A stretch of DNA of 64,000 nucleotides, from contig CAVUZI010000008.1 of NCBI GenBank assembly GCA_963745955.1, positions 310,001 through 374,000 of the forward strand, written 5' to 3'. Position numbers and translations under genes: made by a program. This document shows, in pieces, positions 44,651 to 54,261 of the stretch. This DNA is from Bog-756 sp963745955 (lineage in GTDB: Bacteria > Actinomycetota > Acidimicrobiia > Acidimicrobiales > RAAP-2). Positions within the stretch are counted from its first letter, which is position 1. Every line of letters starts with the position of its first letter. The notes beneath the pieces are model-generated. The model was not told the origin of the DNA. It made no database searches and saw only the letters and a program-made list of their open reading frames with translations.

Positions 44651-46638
44651 CGACCCCGAGCTCGGCCCGAACCGGACCCGGGTCGGTGGAGATCCAGGGC
44701 CCGCCCGTTCAGCGTGACCTGAGGAGCGACTGCCTGCGGCGCGGCCACCCTGAAGAGGAGCTTTCTCACTGCGTCGGCATCCCGTCGGTCGGTGGCCTGG
44801 CGGAGCTCGAAGAGGTCGGCCGCGAAATCGTCGGCCGGAGCGGTGATGGGGATCAATTGATTGATGTAGGGATGTTGGGTGGTGAGGACTTCCTCCTCGG
44901 GTGTTCGGAGCTCCTCGTCGAGTTTCTCGCCGGGGCGGATGCCGATGATGTGGATGGGAATGTCGACACCCACCTCGTATCCGGACAGGCGGATCATCCG
45001 CTCGGCCAAATCCAGGATCCGGATTGGCTCACCCATCTCGAGCATGAAGACCTCTCCGCCGCCGTCGGACAGAACCGAGGCTTCGAGGACGAGCTGGACG
45101 GCCTCCTCCACGCTCATGAAGAACCGGGTCATCCTGGCATCGGTGACCGTGACCGGACCCCCGGTGGCGATCTGACGGGAGAAGGTGGGGATCACGCTGC
45201 CCCGGCTGCCCAGCACGTTTCCGAACCGGACCGTGCAGTAGGACGCACCCACTGGTGCCCGGGACAGCACGACCTGCTCGGCCATCCGCTTGGATGCGCC
45301 CATGACGCTGGAGGGCCGGACGGCCTTGTCCGTCGAGATCTGCACGAATCGCTGGGCACCCACCCGGACGGCGGCCTCCACCACGTTCAGGGTGCCGAAG
45401 ACGTTGGTCGTGGCCGCCTCGATCGGGTGGTGCTCGAGAACCGGGACATGTTTGTGCGCGGCCGCGTGGAACACCACATCGGGGCAGAAGCGCTCGAAGG
45501 CATCGATGACCGCCAAGCGGTCGTTGATGTCGACCAGCGCCTGCTCGCATTGGACGGCGACGGTGGCGGCCGTGTCGTGGAGGTGGGTCTCGTCGTGATC
45601 GAGGAGCACGAGCAAGGCAGGGTCGAGCTCGGCCACCTGGCGGGAGATCTCCGAGCCGATGGAGCCGCCGGCTCCGGTGACCAGGACGCGGCGACCGGCC
45701 AGCGAACGGCGCACCGTGTCGAGGTCGATCGGCACCGGCGTACGGCCCAGCAGGTCCTCGATCTGGGGCTCACGCGCCTGGCGGAGGGATGCCATGTGGG
45801 ACGACCCGTCGATCAGGTCGCTCACCACCGGCAGCACCTTCATGGTCACCCCGGCCGCCTCGCAGGTCAACAGGACTCGCTGCACCAGCTCCGGCGGCGG
45901 GTTGGGGATGGCCAGGAGGACCTGCTGGAGCGTGTAACGGCTGACGGAGCCGGGGATGTCGTCGATCGAACCGACCACCGGCACTCCCAGCATGGAGAGG
46001 CCGTGGGCCCGGGCGTCGTCGTCGAACACGGCCACAGGGACCAGACCGGCACCCGGGCTGCGCAACATCTCCCTGATGGCGGCGGCGCCGGCGTCGCGGC
46101 TGCCGACGATGGCCACCCGCAGCCCCACCCGGCGCGATCCTCGCTGCCAGGCGAACAATCTCGAATGGAAGCGGAGGAGCCCCATCCCGGCGGTGGCGAA
46201 CATGCACCCGACGACGATCACCGCCACCGGGACCAGCTCGACCCGCGCCATGCGGCCGAGGGGATAGGCCACGATCAGGAGGCTGACGACCGTGGCCGCC
46301 GAGAGCACGAGCTGCCGGGCCTCCTCGGCGCCGGCGTGTCGCCACATGCGGCCGTACAGGCCATAGACGTGATTGGCCACCAGGGTCAGGACCATCACGA
46401 CCCCGAGGAAGGGAAGGAAATGCTCCCAGTAGAGGCCCGGCGCCTTATCGCGGAAATAGGCGATCTCCGCCAGGCCGTATCCGACGAAGACGCAGAACGC
46501 GTCGATCAGGGTGAAGACGAGCCGGGACCGTATTCGGCTGGCCCGCATGGCGACGTTTCCTCTTCCCCTGTCGTTGGAAAGCGCGCCACCAGGACTCTGC
46601 GGTTCCCGTGGGAACTCGTCATCCGGCCCCTTCACCAT
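44647..46638 (-). CDS. CapD/WbpM-like membrane nucleotide-sugar 4,6-dehydratase
   Basis: A 663-residue protein: an N-terminal membrane domain with about four helices (LVFTLIDAFCVFVGYGL and following), a CoA-binding-like Rossmann domain (LRVAIVGSRDAGAAAIREML) and a C-terminal SDR dehydratase domain with VLVTGAGGSIGSEISRQ, AAAHKHVPVLE and SSVMGASKRMAEQ (Ser-Met-Lys triad typical of WbpM/FlaA1). It makes 4-keto-6-deoxy UDP-sugars, the first step to bacillosamine- or QuiNAc-type sugars. The ATG at 46638 is preceded by GGGGG; 46746 and 46548 are alternatives. First gene of the minus-strand operon running to 41673. Confidence 0.9.
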   Translation of the reverse strand: MVKGPDDEFPREPQSPGGALSNDRGRGNVAMRASRIRSRLVFTLIDAFCVFVGYGLAEIAYFRDKAPGLYWEHFLPFLGVVMVLTLVANHVYGLYGRMWRHAGAEEARQLVLSAATVVSLLIVAYPLGRMARVELVPVAVIVVGCMFATAGMGLLRFHSRLFAWQRGSRRVGLRVAIVGSRDAGAAAIREMLRSPGAGLVPVAVFDDDARAHGLSMLGVPVVGSIDDIPGSVSRYTLQQVLLAIPNPPPELVQRVLLTCEAAGVTMKVLPVVSDLIDGSSHMASLRQAREPQIEDLLGRTPVPIDLDTVRRSLAGRRVLVTGAGGSIGSEISRQVAELDPALLVLLDHDETHLHDTAATVAVQCEQALVDINDRLAVIDAFERFCPDVVFHAAAHKHVPVLEHHPIEAATTNVFGTLNVVEAAVRVGAQRFVQISTDKAVRPSSVMGASKRMAEQVVLSRAPVGASYCTVRFGNVLGSRGSVIPTFSRQIATGGPVTVTDARMTRFFMSVEEAVQLVLEASVLSDGGGEVFMLEMGEPIRILDLAERMIRLSGYEVGVDIPIHIIGIRPGEKLDEELRTPEEEVLTTQHPYINQLIPITAPADDFAADLFELRQATDRRDADAVRKLLFRVAAPQAVAPQVTLNGRALDLHRPGSGSGRARGR

Positions 46639-47167
46639 TCGTTCGCCCCCCCGCTTGAATAAGCCGCCCGCTGCATGCCGACCATATCGCCCCCGCTCAA
46701 GAGTATCGCGCCGGACCCCGAAGTGCTCCAGGAGACATCCCTCCACAGACCATGATGCCTCTGGCTCCGAAACCCACTAATTCGGCCTGATTGGTTACCT
46801 GTCATTCCCCTTTGACGGTCTGGGCCATTGCTGCGATTGAAGATCCCCCATGTGGCACTTTTCTCCATGGCACCAACCAAACTCCGAGCACGGTACGGCG
46901 TCGCCCCTACTCTCGGTCGTAGGTGGGATCGACTCTACAGACATACTTCGACCTCATCATCCTCAATATTGAGGATTGGTCGAAGAACCGGGGGCTGACG
47001 GGGTCGGGCCGGCCTCGGGACGAGCCACGGGGCCGAGCCACCGGGCCGACCCCACCTCCGCCGCCGTTTGCCGTAGATTGCCGCTGCTCAGAGCGAATTG
47101 CTGCTGTTCAAAAGCACAAACCCGAGTGTATTATTGCCCTCTACGTTGGGCAGGGAGTGGGAGAGCG
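46639..47167. promoter_or_regulatory. Divergent control region between the two polysaccharide operons
   Basis: 529 nt, AT-richer than its surroundings, between the minus-strand sugar-nucleotide operon and the plus-strand chain-length/polymerase genes. It holds a nested palindrome (46946-46985) and a candidate plus-strand promoter, TTCAAA (47107-47112), 16 nt, TATTAT (47129-47134). No gene is seen. The two operons are probably controlled together from here. Confidence 0.5.
46946..46985. promoter_or_regulatory. Nested perfect palindrome (operator or hairpin)
   Basis: ATCCTCAATATTGAGGAT (46959-46976) is a perfect 18-bp palindrome. It is nested in 8-bp arms CTTCGACC (46946-46953) and GGTCGAAG (46978-46985) that are also perfect complements. 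Flanking distances are 5 nt and 1 nt. Confidence 0.75.
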
Positions 47168-48817
47168 ATGGAGCCAGTCGACTATTTGGGGGCGTTGCGC
47201 CGCAGCTGGCGGTTGCTCGTTGCCCTTGGCCTGATCGGTGTCCTGATCGCGGTGTTGATCCCGGTCGGTGGCGGCCACAAGAAGGGACACGCCCGGCGCC
47301 TCCCCAATCCTTGGGAGGCCAGTGCCACCGTCGGGGCCGCGCCCACCGGCAACAACACCGTGGTGGGGGGCGGCGCCACCGGCGCCCAAATCCAGTTCTA
47401 CGCCGTCAGTACGAATGTCCAGCGGGCCGCGCTCGACGCCGCCGGATTTCGCTCGGTCCGGACCGGGAGAATCGGGGCATACCTGAAGGCCACCCTCCTG
47501 GTGCCGGCGGGCGTCGGGAAGCGTGAAGCCGAAAACGCCAACCTGGTCCGGTTGACCGGATACGGCCCGACCGCCGCCCGGGCCAGGAGACTCACCAACG
47601 TCTACGCCAAAGAGGTGGGGATCTATCTCAATCGCATTGCGGCAAGCCGGGCCCGGTCGGGCGCCGTCATCATCCGCAAAGGCGTGGGTTCCGGCTACGT
47701 CGTCGTGCATCCAGCCCTCTCGGCAACGGAGCTCCATGTGGCCAGGCCGGGTGCAGGACCGGTCAAGAGCAGGAAGTTGCGAGCACTGATCGGTCTCGGT
47801 GTCGGCTTGGTGCTGGCCGCGGCGATCGTGTTGATGCGCGAGCTCCTGAGCAAGCGCCTCCGGACCTCGGCGAGGGCGGAGGCGACCTTCGGCTACCCGG
47901 TGATCGTGGAGATCCCGACCACGCTGAGTGCGATCGGTCGACGAAGTTTGAGCGTGGACGTGGTCAACGACCCCGTGTCCGCCACCGCCGAGGCCTACCG
48001 GATGTTGCGTATGTCAGTGCTCTTCGAGGCACTGGCCTCAGGGGTGGTCCCGACGGACGACTTCGGCCAGTTCCTCATCGATGGCGGTACGGCCCAACAA
48101 GCGGCCGGTACAGCCGCTGCGGCCGGCGCGGTGACGTCGGCCACCGAAGGCGACGCCGAGCCGATGGCGCTCCCGACCCCGGTCTCCCGCAAGGTCTTGA
48201 TGGTCGTGTCGCCCAGTACCGAGTCCACCCGGCCCCAGGTTGCCGCCAATCTGGCCGCCGCCTATGCCGAGGCAGGCCAACGGGTCGTGGTCCTCGGAAC
48301 CGGGGAGCTCGGCGCCGGCCCGGTCCGGGGCAGCGGGCGGACCCTGTCCGGCGAGATCACACCCGAGGATGTCGAGGCCCGGCTGGAGGCGTCGTGGGTC
48401 GATCGGGTGTTCCGTCTCGATCTGCGCCACTTCATCGAGAACAGCGGCCAGCTGGTGCTCCGGATGCCGGCGGTGCTGCACGCGACACGAGCCGTGTCGG
48501 ACGTCATCATCATCGAGGCCCCGCCACTGCTCGCCGTGCACCACGTGGAAGCACTTTCCCAACTGGTCGACGTCGTCCTGGTGGTGGGGGAGTGCGGCAC
48601 GACCACCTTCACCGAGGCCCGTCGGTCCGGGGACCTCCTCCGGCGCATGGCGGCCCCCGTGCTCGGTGTGGTGCTGACCAACGTCAGGCTGCAGTACCGC
48701 GATCCCCGTCAGCTGACACCTCAGAACCAGCTGGAGCTGAGCAGTGGTGCGGGTCTCGGTCGGGAGCCCGTCGGTGCCGATATGGGGTCCGGGGCTCCGG
48801 CTCACTCCCCGGCCTGA
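47168..48817 (+). CDS. Wzz/BY-kinase-like polysaccharide co-polymerase with degenerate P-loop
   Basis: A 549-residue protein: MEPVDYLGALRRSW at the N-terminus, a first membrane helix (LLVALGLIGVLIAVLIPV, about 18-35), an extracytoplasmic region, a second helix (LIGLGVGLVLAAAIVLM, about 206-222) and a cytosolic C-terminal domain shaped like a bacterial tyrosine kinase (AEAYRMLRMSVLFEA, then ANLAAAYAEAGQRVVVLG and SDVIIIEAPPLL). The Walker A loop that should read GxGKT/S is replaced by STESTRPQ, Walker A' lacks the DxD, and Walker B has Glu for Asp. So it probably regulates chain length without kinase activity. The ATG at 47168 follows GGGAGAGCG. It opens the plus-strand part of the locus. Confidence 0.8.
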   Translation: MEPVDYLGALRRSWRLLVALGLIGVLIAVLIPVGGGHKKGHARRLPNPWEASATVGAAPTGNNTVVGGGATGAQIQFYAVSTNVQRAALDAAGFRSVRTGRIGAYLKATLLVPAGVGKREAENANLVRLTGYGPTAARARRLTNVYAKEVGIYLNRIAASRARSGAVIIRKGVGSGYVVVHPALSATELHVARPGAGPVKSRKLRALIGLGVGLVLAAAIVLMRELLSKRLRTSARAEATFGYPVIVEIPTTLSAIGRRSLSVDVVNDPVSATAEAYRMLRMSVLFEALASGVVPTDDFGQFLIDGGTAQQAAGTAAAAGAVTSATEGDAEPMALPTPVSRKVLMVVSPSTESTRPQVAANLAAAYAEAGQRVVVLGTGELGAGPVRGSGRTLSGEITPEDVEARLEASWVDRVFRLDLRHFIENSGQLVLRMPAVLHATRAVSDVIIIEAPPLLAVHHVEALSQLVDVVLVVGECGTTTFTEARRSGDLLRRMAAPVLGVVLTNVRLQYRDPRQLTPQNQLELSSGAGLGREPVGADMGSGAPAHSPA

Positions 48818-48836
48818 CGCCGACGCCGGCGAGCCG

Positions 48837-50177
48837 ATGATGTTCTTCGCCACGGAAGTACCCACCAACCCGATCATCGCCCTGCTCGTGGCCGGGATCC
48901 TCTTCGGGCTCGGCCGCCTGATCATCAAGCGGGTGGCGTTCGCCGAGAACAACCAGTGGTTGGTCAGGATCATGACCATCGGCCTCGTCCTCCACCTGTT
49001 GGCCGCGCCGGCACAGATCTTCGTCGTCGAGCATGTCTACGGAGGGATCGCCGACTGGACCCGGTACACCCACCAGGGGGCCATCCTGGGCCCCAACTTC
49101 CACCGGTTCGATTTCACGCTGGCCGGGGCCAACCTGCGCCAGATCGTCAACGACGGTTCGGTCAGCATCGCCACGGGAATCGTGATGGCCATCGTCGGGG
49201 TCAACCTCACGGCCACATTCCTGGTCTTCAGCTGGCTCTCGTGGGTCGGGTGCGTCCTCTTCTACCGGGCCTTCACGCTCACGTTCGCCGGCGCCGACCA
49301 CCGACGGTACGCACTGATGCTGTTCCTGCTCCCGTCCCTGATCTTCTGGACCGCGGATGTGAGCAAGGAATCGATCATGATGTTGTCGCTCGGGCTCGTT
49401 GCCTACGGTGGCGCCAAGATCTTCTCCCGCCAACGTGGCGGATTCGTACTGCTGGTGCCCGGGGTCACCCTCGGGTACTACGTCCGGCCCAACGAGCTCC
49501 TGCTGGTGCTGAGCGGCTTCGCCGTGGCCATGATGCTCCCGACGGCAGGAGCGCGGCAGAACCTCGGCGGGCTCCGGCGCTTCTTCGGGCTCGTGGTCCT
49601 GTCGGGCCTTCTGTTCATCTCTGTCTACGTGACCCTGCACTACCTGCGTGGCGGCGGCGGGACCCTGTCGCTCAACCAGACCCATCAGAACAACCAGGGC
49701 GTCGGCACCGGCTTCGGCAGCAGCGGCATCCCCTACTCGACCGATCCGATCACCTGGCCCCGCGACGCCTACGAGGTCCTGTTCAATCCCTTGATCTTCA
49801 AGGCCCACGGGAATGCCCAGCGGGTGGCCGGCATCGAGAACACGATCATCATCGTGCTCATCCTGCGGTCCCTCCGCAACCTGCGGATACTGCCCCGGGC
49901 CGCCTTCGCCCGGCCGTACCTGATGCTCTGCGCCGTGTACAGCGTCATCTTCATCTACACCTTCGCCGCCCTCGGGAACCTGGGCCTGATCGAGCGGGAG
50001 CGGGTCATGCTGCTTCCCTTCATGCTGGTACTGCTGTGTACCCCGCGGGCGCCGAAGGGGTCACCGCCGCGCTACCTCTGGGAGTTGCGGCGCAAGGCCC
50101 GGCTGCAGATACGACGGGCCAACGAGGAGGCGAGGCGTCGGCAGCGGCCGGGTGCTCCGGTACCGCTTCGACGGTGA
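48837..50177 (+). CDS. Multi-pass membrane protein, candidate polysaccharide polymerase (Wzy-like)
   Basis: A 446-residue protein with about 10-11 hydrophobic segments and a cytosolic basic tail (RRKARLQIRRANEEARRR). The large extracytoplasmic loop contains GGGGTLSLNQTHQNNQGVG, and VSKESIMMLSLGL and YYVRPNELLLVLSGF are seen in actinobacterial membrane proteins of polysaccharide clusters. Position directly after the Wzz-like gene suggests the polymerase that joins repeat units. ATG ATG at 48837/48840; neither has a clear Shine-Dalgarno. No enzymatic motif proves the role. Confidence 0.6.
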   Translation: MMFFATEVPTNPIIALLVAGILFGLGRLIIKRVAFAENNQWLVRIMTIGLVLHLLAAPAQIFVVEHVYGGIADWTRYTHQGAILGPNFHRFDFTLAGANLRQIVNDGSVSIATGIVMAIVGVNLTATFLVFSWLSWVGCVLFYRAFTLTFAGADHRRYALMLFLLPSLIFWTADVSKESIMMLSLGLVAYGGAKIFSRQRGGFVLLVPGVTLGYYVRPNELLLVLSGFAVAMMLPTAGARQNLGGLRRFFGLVVLSGLLFISVYVTLHYLRGGGGTLSLNQTHQNNQGVGTGFGSSGIPYSTDPITWPRDAYEVLFNPLIFKAHGNAQRVAGIENTIIIVLILRSLRNLRILPRAAFARPYLMLCAVYSVIFIYTFAALGNLGLIERERVMLLPFMLVLLCTPRAPKGSPPRYLWELRRKARLQIRRANEEARRRQRPGAPVPLRR

Positions 50178-50430
50178 GGGATCGCAATCCGAGCACGCGG
50201 ACCCCGCGTCTCCAACGCGGCCCCTCGGGGAGCGGCCCACACCATGCAGCGGTCGGAACCGAGACCCGGTTCTCGTCAGGATCATTCGTAGCATGCAACA
50301 GAACACGGGCCTCCGGAGGACGATGCTCATGCCGCAACTCTCGTCGACGATCGGGACCCGTGTCACCCGTCGACCGGCTTCAGGCGGTTCTCCTGCTTCT
50401 TGAACCGCACCTCTTCTGTTGAGTTATCGA
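50178..50430. other. Intergenic region, 253 nt
   Basis: No gene is seen. It contains imperfect inverted repeats (for example ACCGAGACCCGGT near 50260) that may terminate the upstream transcript, and the putative promoter side of the YfhO-like gene. Confidence 0.3.
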
Positions 50431-52857
50431 GTGTCCACACCAAGCGAGGCCGATACCCGAGCCGTCCCGCCGGAAGATGACACCGGGCTGCCTCGCGGGC
50501 AGTGGGGCATCTTCGACATCCTGGGGTTGGGTTGGGTCGTCGTCGCCGGGGTCCTGGTGCTGGTGCCCGCTCTTGCCCACGGGACCTCGCTCGGGCCGTA
50601 CGACATTCTCCAGAACGTCGGGCTCAACAAGGTCCCGAACGCCGTGGTCCACAACCCGACGCTCCTCGACCAGATTCGACTCTTCATCCCGTGGACGAAT
50701 CTGGTGTGGACCCAGGTCCATCAAGGTCACCTCCCCCTCTGGAACCCCTACAGCGCGCTGGGCATGCCCCTCGCGTTCAACTGGGAGTCGGCTCCCCTGA
50801 GCGCTCCTGTCCTGATCGGCTACCTGTTCCCCGTCCGACTTGCCTACACTGCCCAACTTGTCGTCACCGGCATGATCGCCGGAACCGGCGTCTACGTGCT
50901 CGGGAAGGTGCTTCGCCTGGGGACGCTGGGCAGCACGACGGCAGCGGTCGTCTTCGCGCTGAGCGGACCGTTCATCGGGTACCTCGGGTGGCCGTTGTCC
51001 TCGGTGATGTCCTGGGGAGGCTGGCTCTTCGCCGCCGTCGTCCTGGTCCTGCGGGGCGAGAAGAGGGCTCCGGCGATCGTGCTTCTCGCCGCAGTCACTG
51101 CGTTCGCGATCTATGCGGGCGATCCCGAGGGTGTTCTCCTGCTCGCACTCGCGGCAGCCGTCTTCGCTCTGGCCATGCTCCTCCTCCGGGTACCCGCACT
51201 CGGAGGCTCCGGTCCCATCATCCGGCCTGCCACCGACCTGGGGCTTTCGGTGCTCGCAGGCACGGCCCTCGCCGCGCCGCTCATTCTGCCGGGTCTTCAA
51301 CTTGCGAAGGGGTCCAACCGCACCGTCGTGGGTCCGTCCTTGTTGCCGAAGGGCCTGCCTCCCAAGGAGGTGGTCCACCTCATCTTCCAGGGATTCGACG
51401 GCCTGCCCGTGCTGCACAGCCAGTGGTTCGGGCTTTCCACCTATGAGGCGACCTGCGTCTATGTCGGAGTGATCGTGCTCGTGCTGGCGGCAACGGCACT
51501 CGTCCTGCGCTGGAGGCGACCGGAGGTGCGCGCTCTTGCTTTGGTGGCGGTGGTCATGGGACTGCTCGTGTTCGTTCCCCCCCTGGTGTCCGTCTTGGAC
51601 AGCTCCGTGGCTCGCATCTACTGGATTTTCGCCATGACGCCCATGGTTCTTGCCGTCGCCGTTCTCTCAGGCATCGGGATGGACATCGTGGTCAAGTCCC
51701 ACAAGGAGCCGAGAGTCAGGCGTGCGCTCGCCATCGGATTCGGGGCGTCGGCGGTGGTGCTCGGGATCATCTGGCTTGTGGCCAGACGAGGACTTACTCC
51801 ATCGCAGGTCGCCATCCGCTCACACAGCTTCATTTGGCCCGCCGTCTCGGTGCTTGCCGGGCTGGTCGTTGTGTGGACGCTGTCGAAACTGTCCACGCGC
51901 ACACACACCGGCAAGGTCTCATCGGCTGTCGGCGCCGGGACCGTCGCCGGGTCGCTGCTCCTCTTGGTCGAGACCGCTTTCCTTCTCGCTTCGGGTGCCC
52001 CCCTTCTGTCATCCAGCTCCCACTACCCGACCTCGACCCCGGAGGTCACAGCCCTGAAGCGTACCGTCGGCACTGCGATCGTCGGTTTTGGAGGAACCCC
52101 CACGTTCTCTTTGAAGGCGGGAATCATGACAAACGCCAACCTTCTCTATGGCGTCCAGGAGTTTGCAGCCTACGACCCGATGACGCCCCATGCATACTTC
52201 TCGCTGGACAAGCTGGACAAGACGCGGGTCTCCCTGCCGGCCGAGTACGAGGACATATTCAGCCCGGCGATCACCTCCTCGCAAGCCGCTCGACTTTACG
52301 GCATCAGCTATCTGCTCGAGCCGACTCGGATCCGCGGCCCTCGGGGCGCTGTCTTCGATCGCAGGCTAGGGAATCAGGATCTGTACCGGGTGCCGCGTGC
52401 CGCAGCGGCCACACTCGTCGCCGTGCGCCCGAATGGGTCGCTGCCCGGCAATTTCGCCCTTGGTGCACCCGTCAGAGTGGCTCATCCGAGCCCGAACACC
52501 TGGAGAATGGTCACCACCACCACCACTCCGAGTGTCCTCCGCCTGAGACTCTCCGACGTACCGGGATGGCAGGCCACCATTGACGGCAAGCCCGTCGGGC
52601 TCCGTCGGTTTGCAGGCGTGATGCTTCAGCTTCGGGTGCCTGCCGGCCGACATCGTGTCGAGCTCCGATATTGGCCGACGACCTTCACCATCGGAATCGT
52701 CCTGGCCGCCTGTAGCGTCTTCGGCCTGGCCGTGATCCTGATCCTTTCCCGGATTCGGTCCCGGAGGCTCGGCGGCTCGAAGACGATTCGGAGAGAAGGA
52801 GTCCGGCGACGTCCAGGCTCGTTGGCCCTGGTTGACAAGCCGGTGGATCCTCGATGA
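50431..52857 (+). CDS. YfhO-family multi-pass membrane protein
   Basis: An 808-residue protein with about 12 transmembrane helices in the first 520 residues (YDILQNVG, PWTNLVWTQVHQGHLPLWNP, LGMPLAFNWESAPLSAP) and a C-terminal extracytoplasmic domain with WQATIDGKPVGLRRFAGVML and GRHRVELRYWP. These are hallmarks of the YfhO/DUF family, linked in Gram-positives to glycosylation of lipoteichoic acid or other surface polymers by GT-C-type glycosyl transfer from a lipid carrier. The GTG at 50431 is preferred; TTG at 50419 is possible. Codon third positions are less GC-biased than in neighbours, hinting at separate ancestry. Confidence 0.75.
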   Translation: MSTPSEADTRAVPPEDDTGLPRGQWGIFDILGLGWVVVAGVLVLVPALAHGTSLGPYDILQNVGLNKVPNAVVHNPTLLDQIRLFIPWTNLVWTQVHQGHLPLWNPYSALGMPLAFNWESAPLSAPVLIGYLFPVRLAYTAQLVVTGMIAGTGVYVLGKVLRLGTLGSTTAAVVFALSGPFIGYLGWPLSSVMSWGGWLFAAVVLVLRGEKRAPAIVLLAAVTAFAIYAGDPEGVLLLALAAAVFALAMLLLRVPALGGSGPIIRPATDLGLSVLAGTALAAPLILPGLQLAKGSNRTVVGPSLLPKGLPPKEVVHLIFQGFDGLPVLHSQWFGLSTYEATCVYVGVIVLVLAATALVLRWRRPEVRALALVAVVMGLLVFVPPLVSVLDSSVARIYWIFAMTPMVLAVAVLSGIGMDIVVKSHKEPRVRRALAIGFGASAVVLGIIWLVARRGLTPSQVAIRSHSFIWPAVSVLAGLVVVWTLSKLSTRTHTGKVSSAVGAGTVAGSLLLLVETAFLLASGAPLLSSSSHYPTSTPEVTALKRTVGTAIVGFGGTPTFSLKAGIMTNANLLYGVQEFAAYDPMTPHAYFSLDKLDKTRVSLPAEYEDIFSPAITSSQAARLYGISYLLEPTRIRGPRGAVFDRRLGNQDLYRVPRAAAATLVAVRPNGSLPGNFALGAPVRVAHPSPNTWRMVTTTTTPSVLRLRLSDVPGWQATIDGKPVGLRRFAGVMLQLRVPAGRHRVELRYWPTTFTIGIVLAACSVFGLAVILILSRIRSRRLGGSKTIRREGVRRRPGSLALVDKPVDPR

Positions 52858-52921
52858 AGCTTTGGGACTGGCGAACGGCCGGGGTGAAACGGCCCGAGAA
52901 GGTGGCGTGGGGGGGTACCGG

Positions 52922-54178
52922 TTGACTCGCGACGAAGCCTCAGAACCGTCAGCCACCTCTGGTTCTCCACGTCGGCTCACCATCGGAGACTCCTTCTCTC
53001 CGCGGCGCAACAGCCTGAACTTTCTCCGGCTGGCGATGTGTCTGACGGTAATTATCTCGCATGGCATCACTCTCGGCGGCTTCGGTAACGAGTGGATCCT
53101 CGGACGCACCACGCTCGCCCTCCCCACTCTCTACGGCTTCTTCTGCCTGAGCGGGTTTCTCATCGCCGGTTCAGCCACCAACAACCACGTCGGCCGCTAC
53201 CTCTGGCAGCGATTCCTGCGCATCATGCCCGGCTACTGGGTCTGCCTCATCGTGACGGCGTTCCTCATCGGGGCGCTGGCCTGGAGTCATGAACACCATT
53301 CGGCTACTTGCACCATCGTCTCCTGCTACTACTCCCTTCCTCGTTCCGGTCCGTTCCTCTACCTGTACCACAATTGGCTCCTGGCAATGAACCAGGTCAA
53401 CATCGGACCGACCCCCCTCGGCGGCCCGGTTCCATACTTCTGGAACAACTCGGTGTGGACCCTCCTTCCCGAGGTGTTCTGCTACGCGATTCTTGCTGGC
53501 TTGGCCGGCCTGGGACTCCTCCGCCGGCGCGGCGTCGTGGTCGCACTCGCATGCGGCGTGTGGCTTCTCGAGGTGGCGATCGCTTGGGGTGGACCGGCAA
53601 ACAAGGTGCCCTACTCCTTCGGGCCGTTCATCCTCACTCCGGTCTTCCTCTTCGGAGTCATAACCCTCACTCCGGTGTTTCTGGCCGGAGCCGTTCTCTA
53701 CCTCTATCGCGACAGGGTGTGGGACTCGGGCTGGCTCGCCTTGGGCTTCGTAGCCGTGTTCGCGGCGGGGGCATGGCTGCCGTTCTTCGGTCAGGAGATG
53801 ACCCGCTTCAACCACTACCTTCCCGGCGCAACCAGCGTGATGGCGCCGGCACTGGCGTATCCGCTTCTCTGGTTGGGCATCCACCTTCCGTCTCCGTTCC
53901 AGAAGATCGGGGCGCGCAACGACTACTCCTACGGCGTGTACATCTATGGCTGGCCCGTGCAGCAGCTTCTCGGGATCTGGGGCGTACAGCATTGGGGGTA
54001 CGTGGCCTTCACCCTGTCGAGTATCGCCGGCGCCATGGTCCTTGCCGTCCTCAGCTGGCATCTCGTGGAGAAGCACGCGCTCAGACTGAAGAAGTTCGAT
54101 CCGAGGGCTGCCTGGACGTTCTCGACGGGGAGGTTGAGCGAGCACGCCGGCGGCACGGTCACGCCGTCCGAGGATTGA
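52922..54178 (+). CDS. Membrane O-acyltransferase (acyltransferase 3 family)
   Basis: A 418-residue OafA/NolX-type protein with about 10 transmembrane helices. Signature: NFLRLAMCLTVIISHGITLGG (His in SHG essential in the family), FCLSGFLIAGS, RFLRIMPGYWVCLI (RxxR-like motif), SVWTLLPEVFCYA and NDYSYGVYIYGWPVQQLL. It would transfer acetyl or another acyl group to sugars of the polymer. The TTG at 52922 is chosen because GGGGGGG lies 6-7 nt upstream; TTG at 52832 would overlap the previous gene. Like the YfhO-like gene, its codon use is slightly less GC-biased. Confidence 0.85.
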   Translation: MTRDEASEPSATSGSPRRLTIGDSFSPRRNSLNFLRLAMCLTVIISHGITLGGFGNEWILGRTTLALPTLYGFFCLSGFLIAGSATNNHVGRYLWQRFLRIMPGYWVCLIVTAFLIGALAWSHEHHSATCTIVSCYYSLPRSGPFLYLYHNWLLAMNQVNIGPTPLGGPVPYFWNNSVWTLLPEVFCYAILAGLAGLGLLRRRGVVVALACGVWLLEVAIAWGGPANKVPYSFGPFILTPVFLFGVITLTPVFLAGAVLYLYRDRVWDSGWLALGFVAVFAAGAWLPFFGQEMTRFNHYLPGATSVMAPALAYPLLWLGIHLPSPFQKIGARNDYSYGVYIYGWPVQQLLGIWGVQHWGYVAFTLSSIAGAMVLAVLSWHLVEKHALRLKKFDPRAAWTFSTGRLSEHAGGTVTPSED

Positions 54179-54261
54179 CGTTCCCCTGACGCCACCCTGC
54201 GCCTCCATTGGCGTGGCCCCACGAAGCGCCATTCGGTCTTCCCGAGTCAGCAGCCGAAGCC

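Noticed and set aside
44572..46662. 696-codon plus-strand open frame
   Set aside because: Antisense of the CapD/WbpM-like dehydratase; Asp/His/Gly-rich with no motif.
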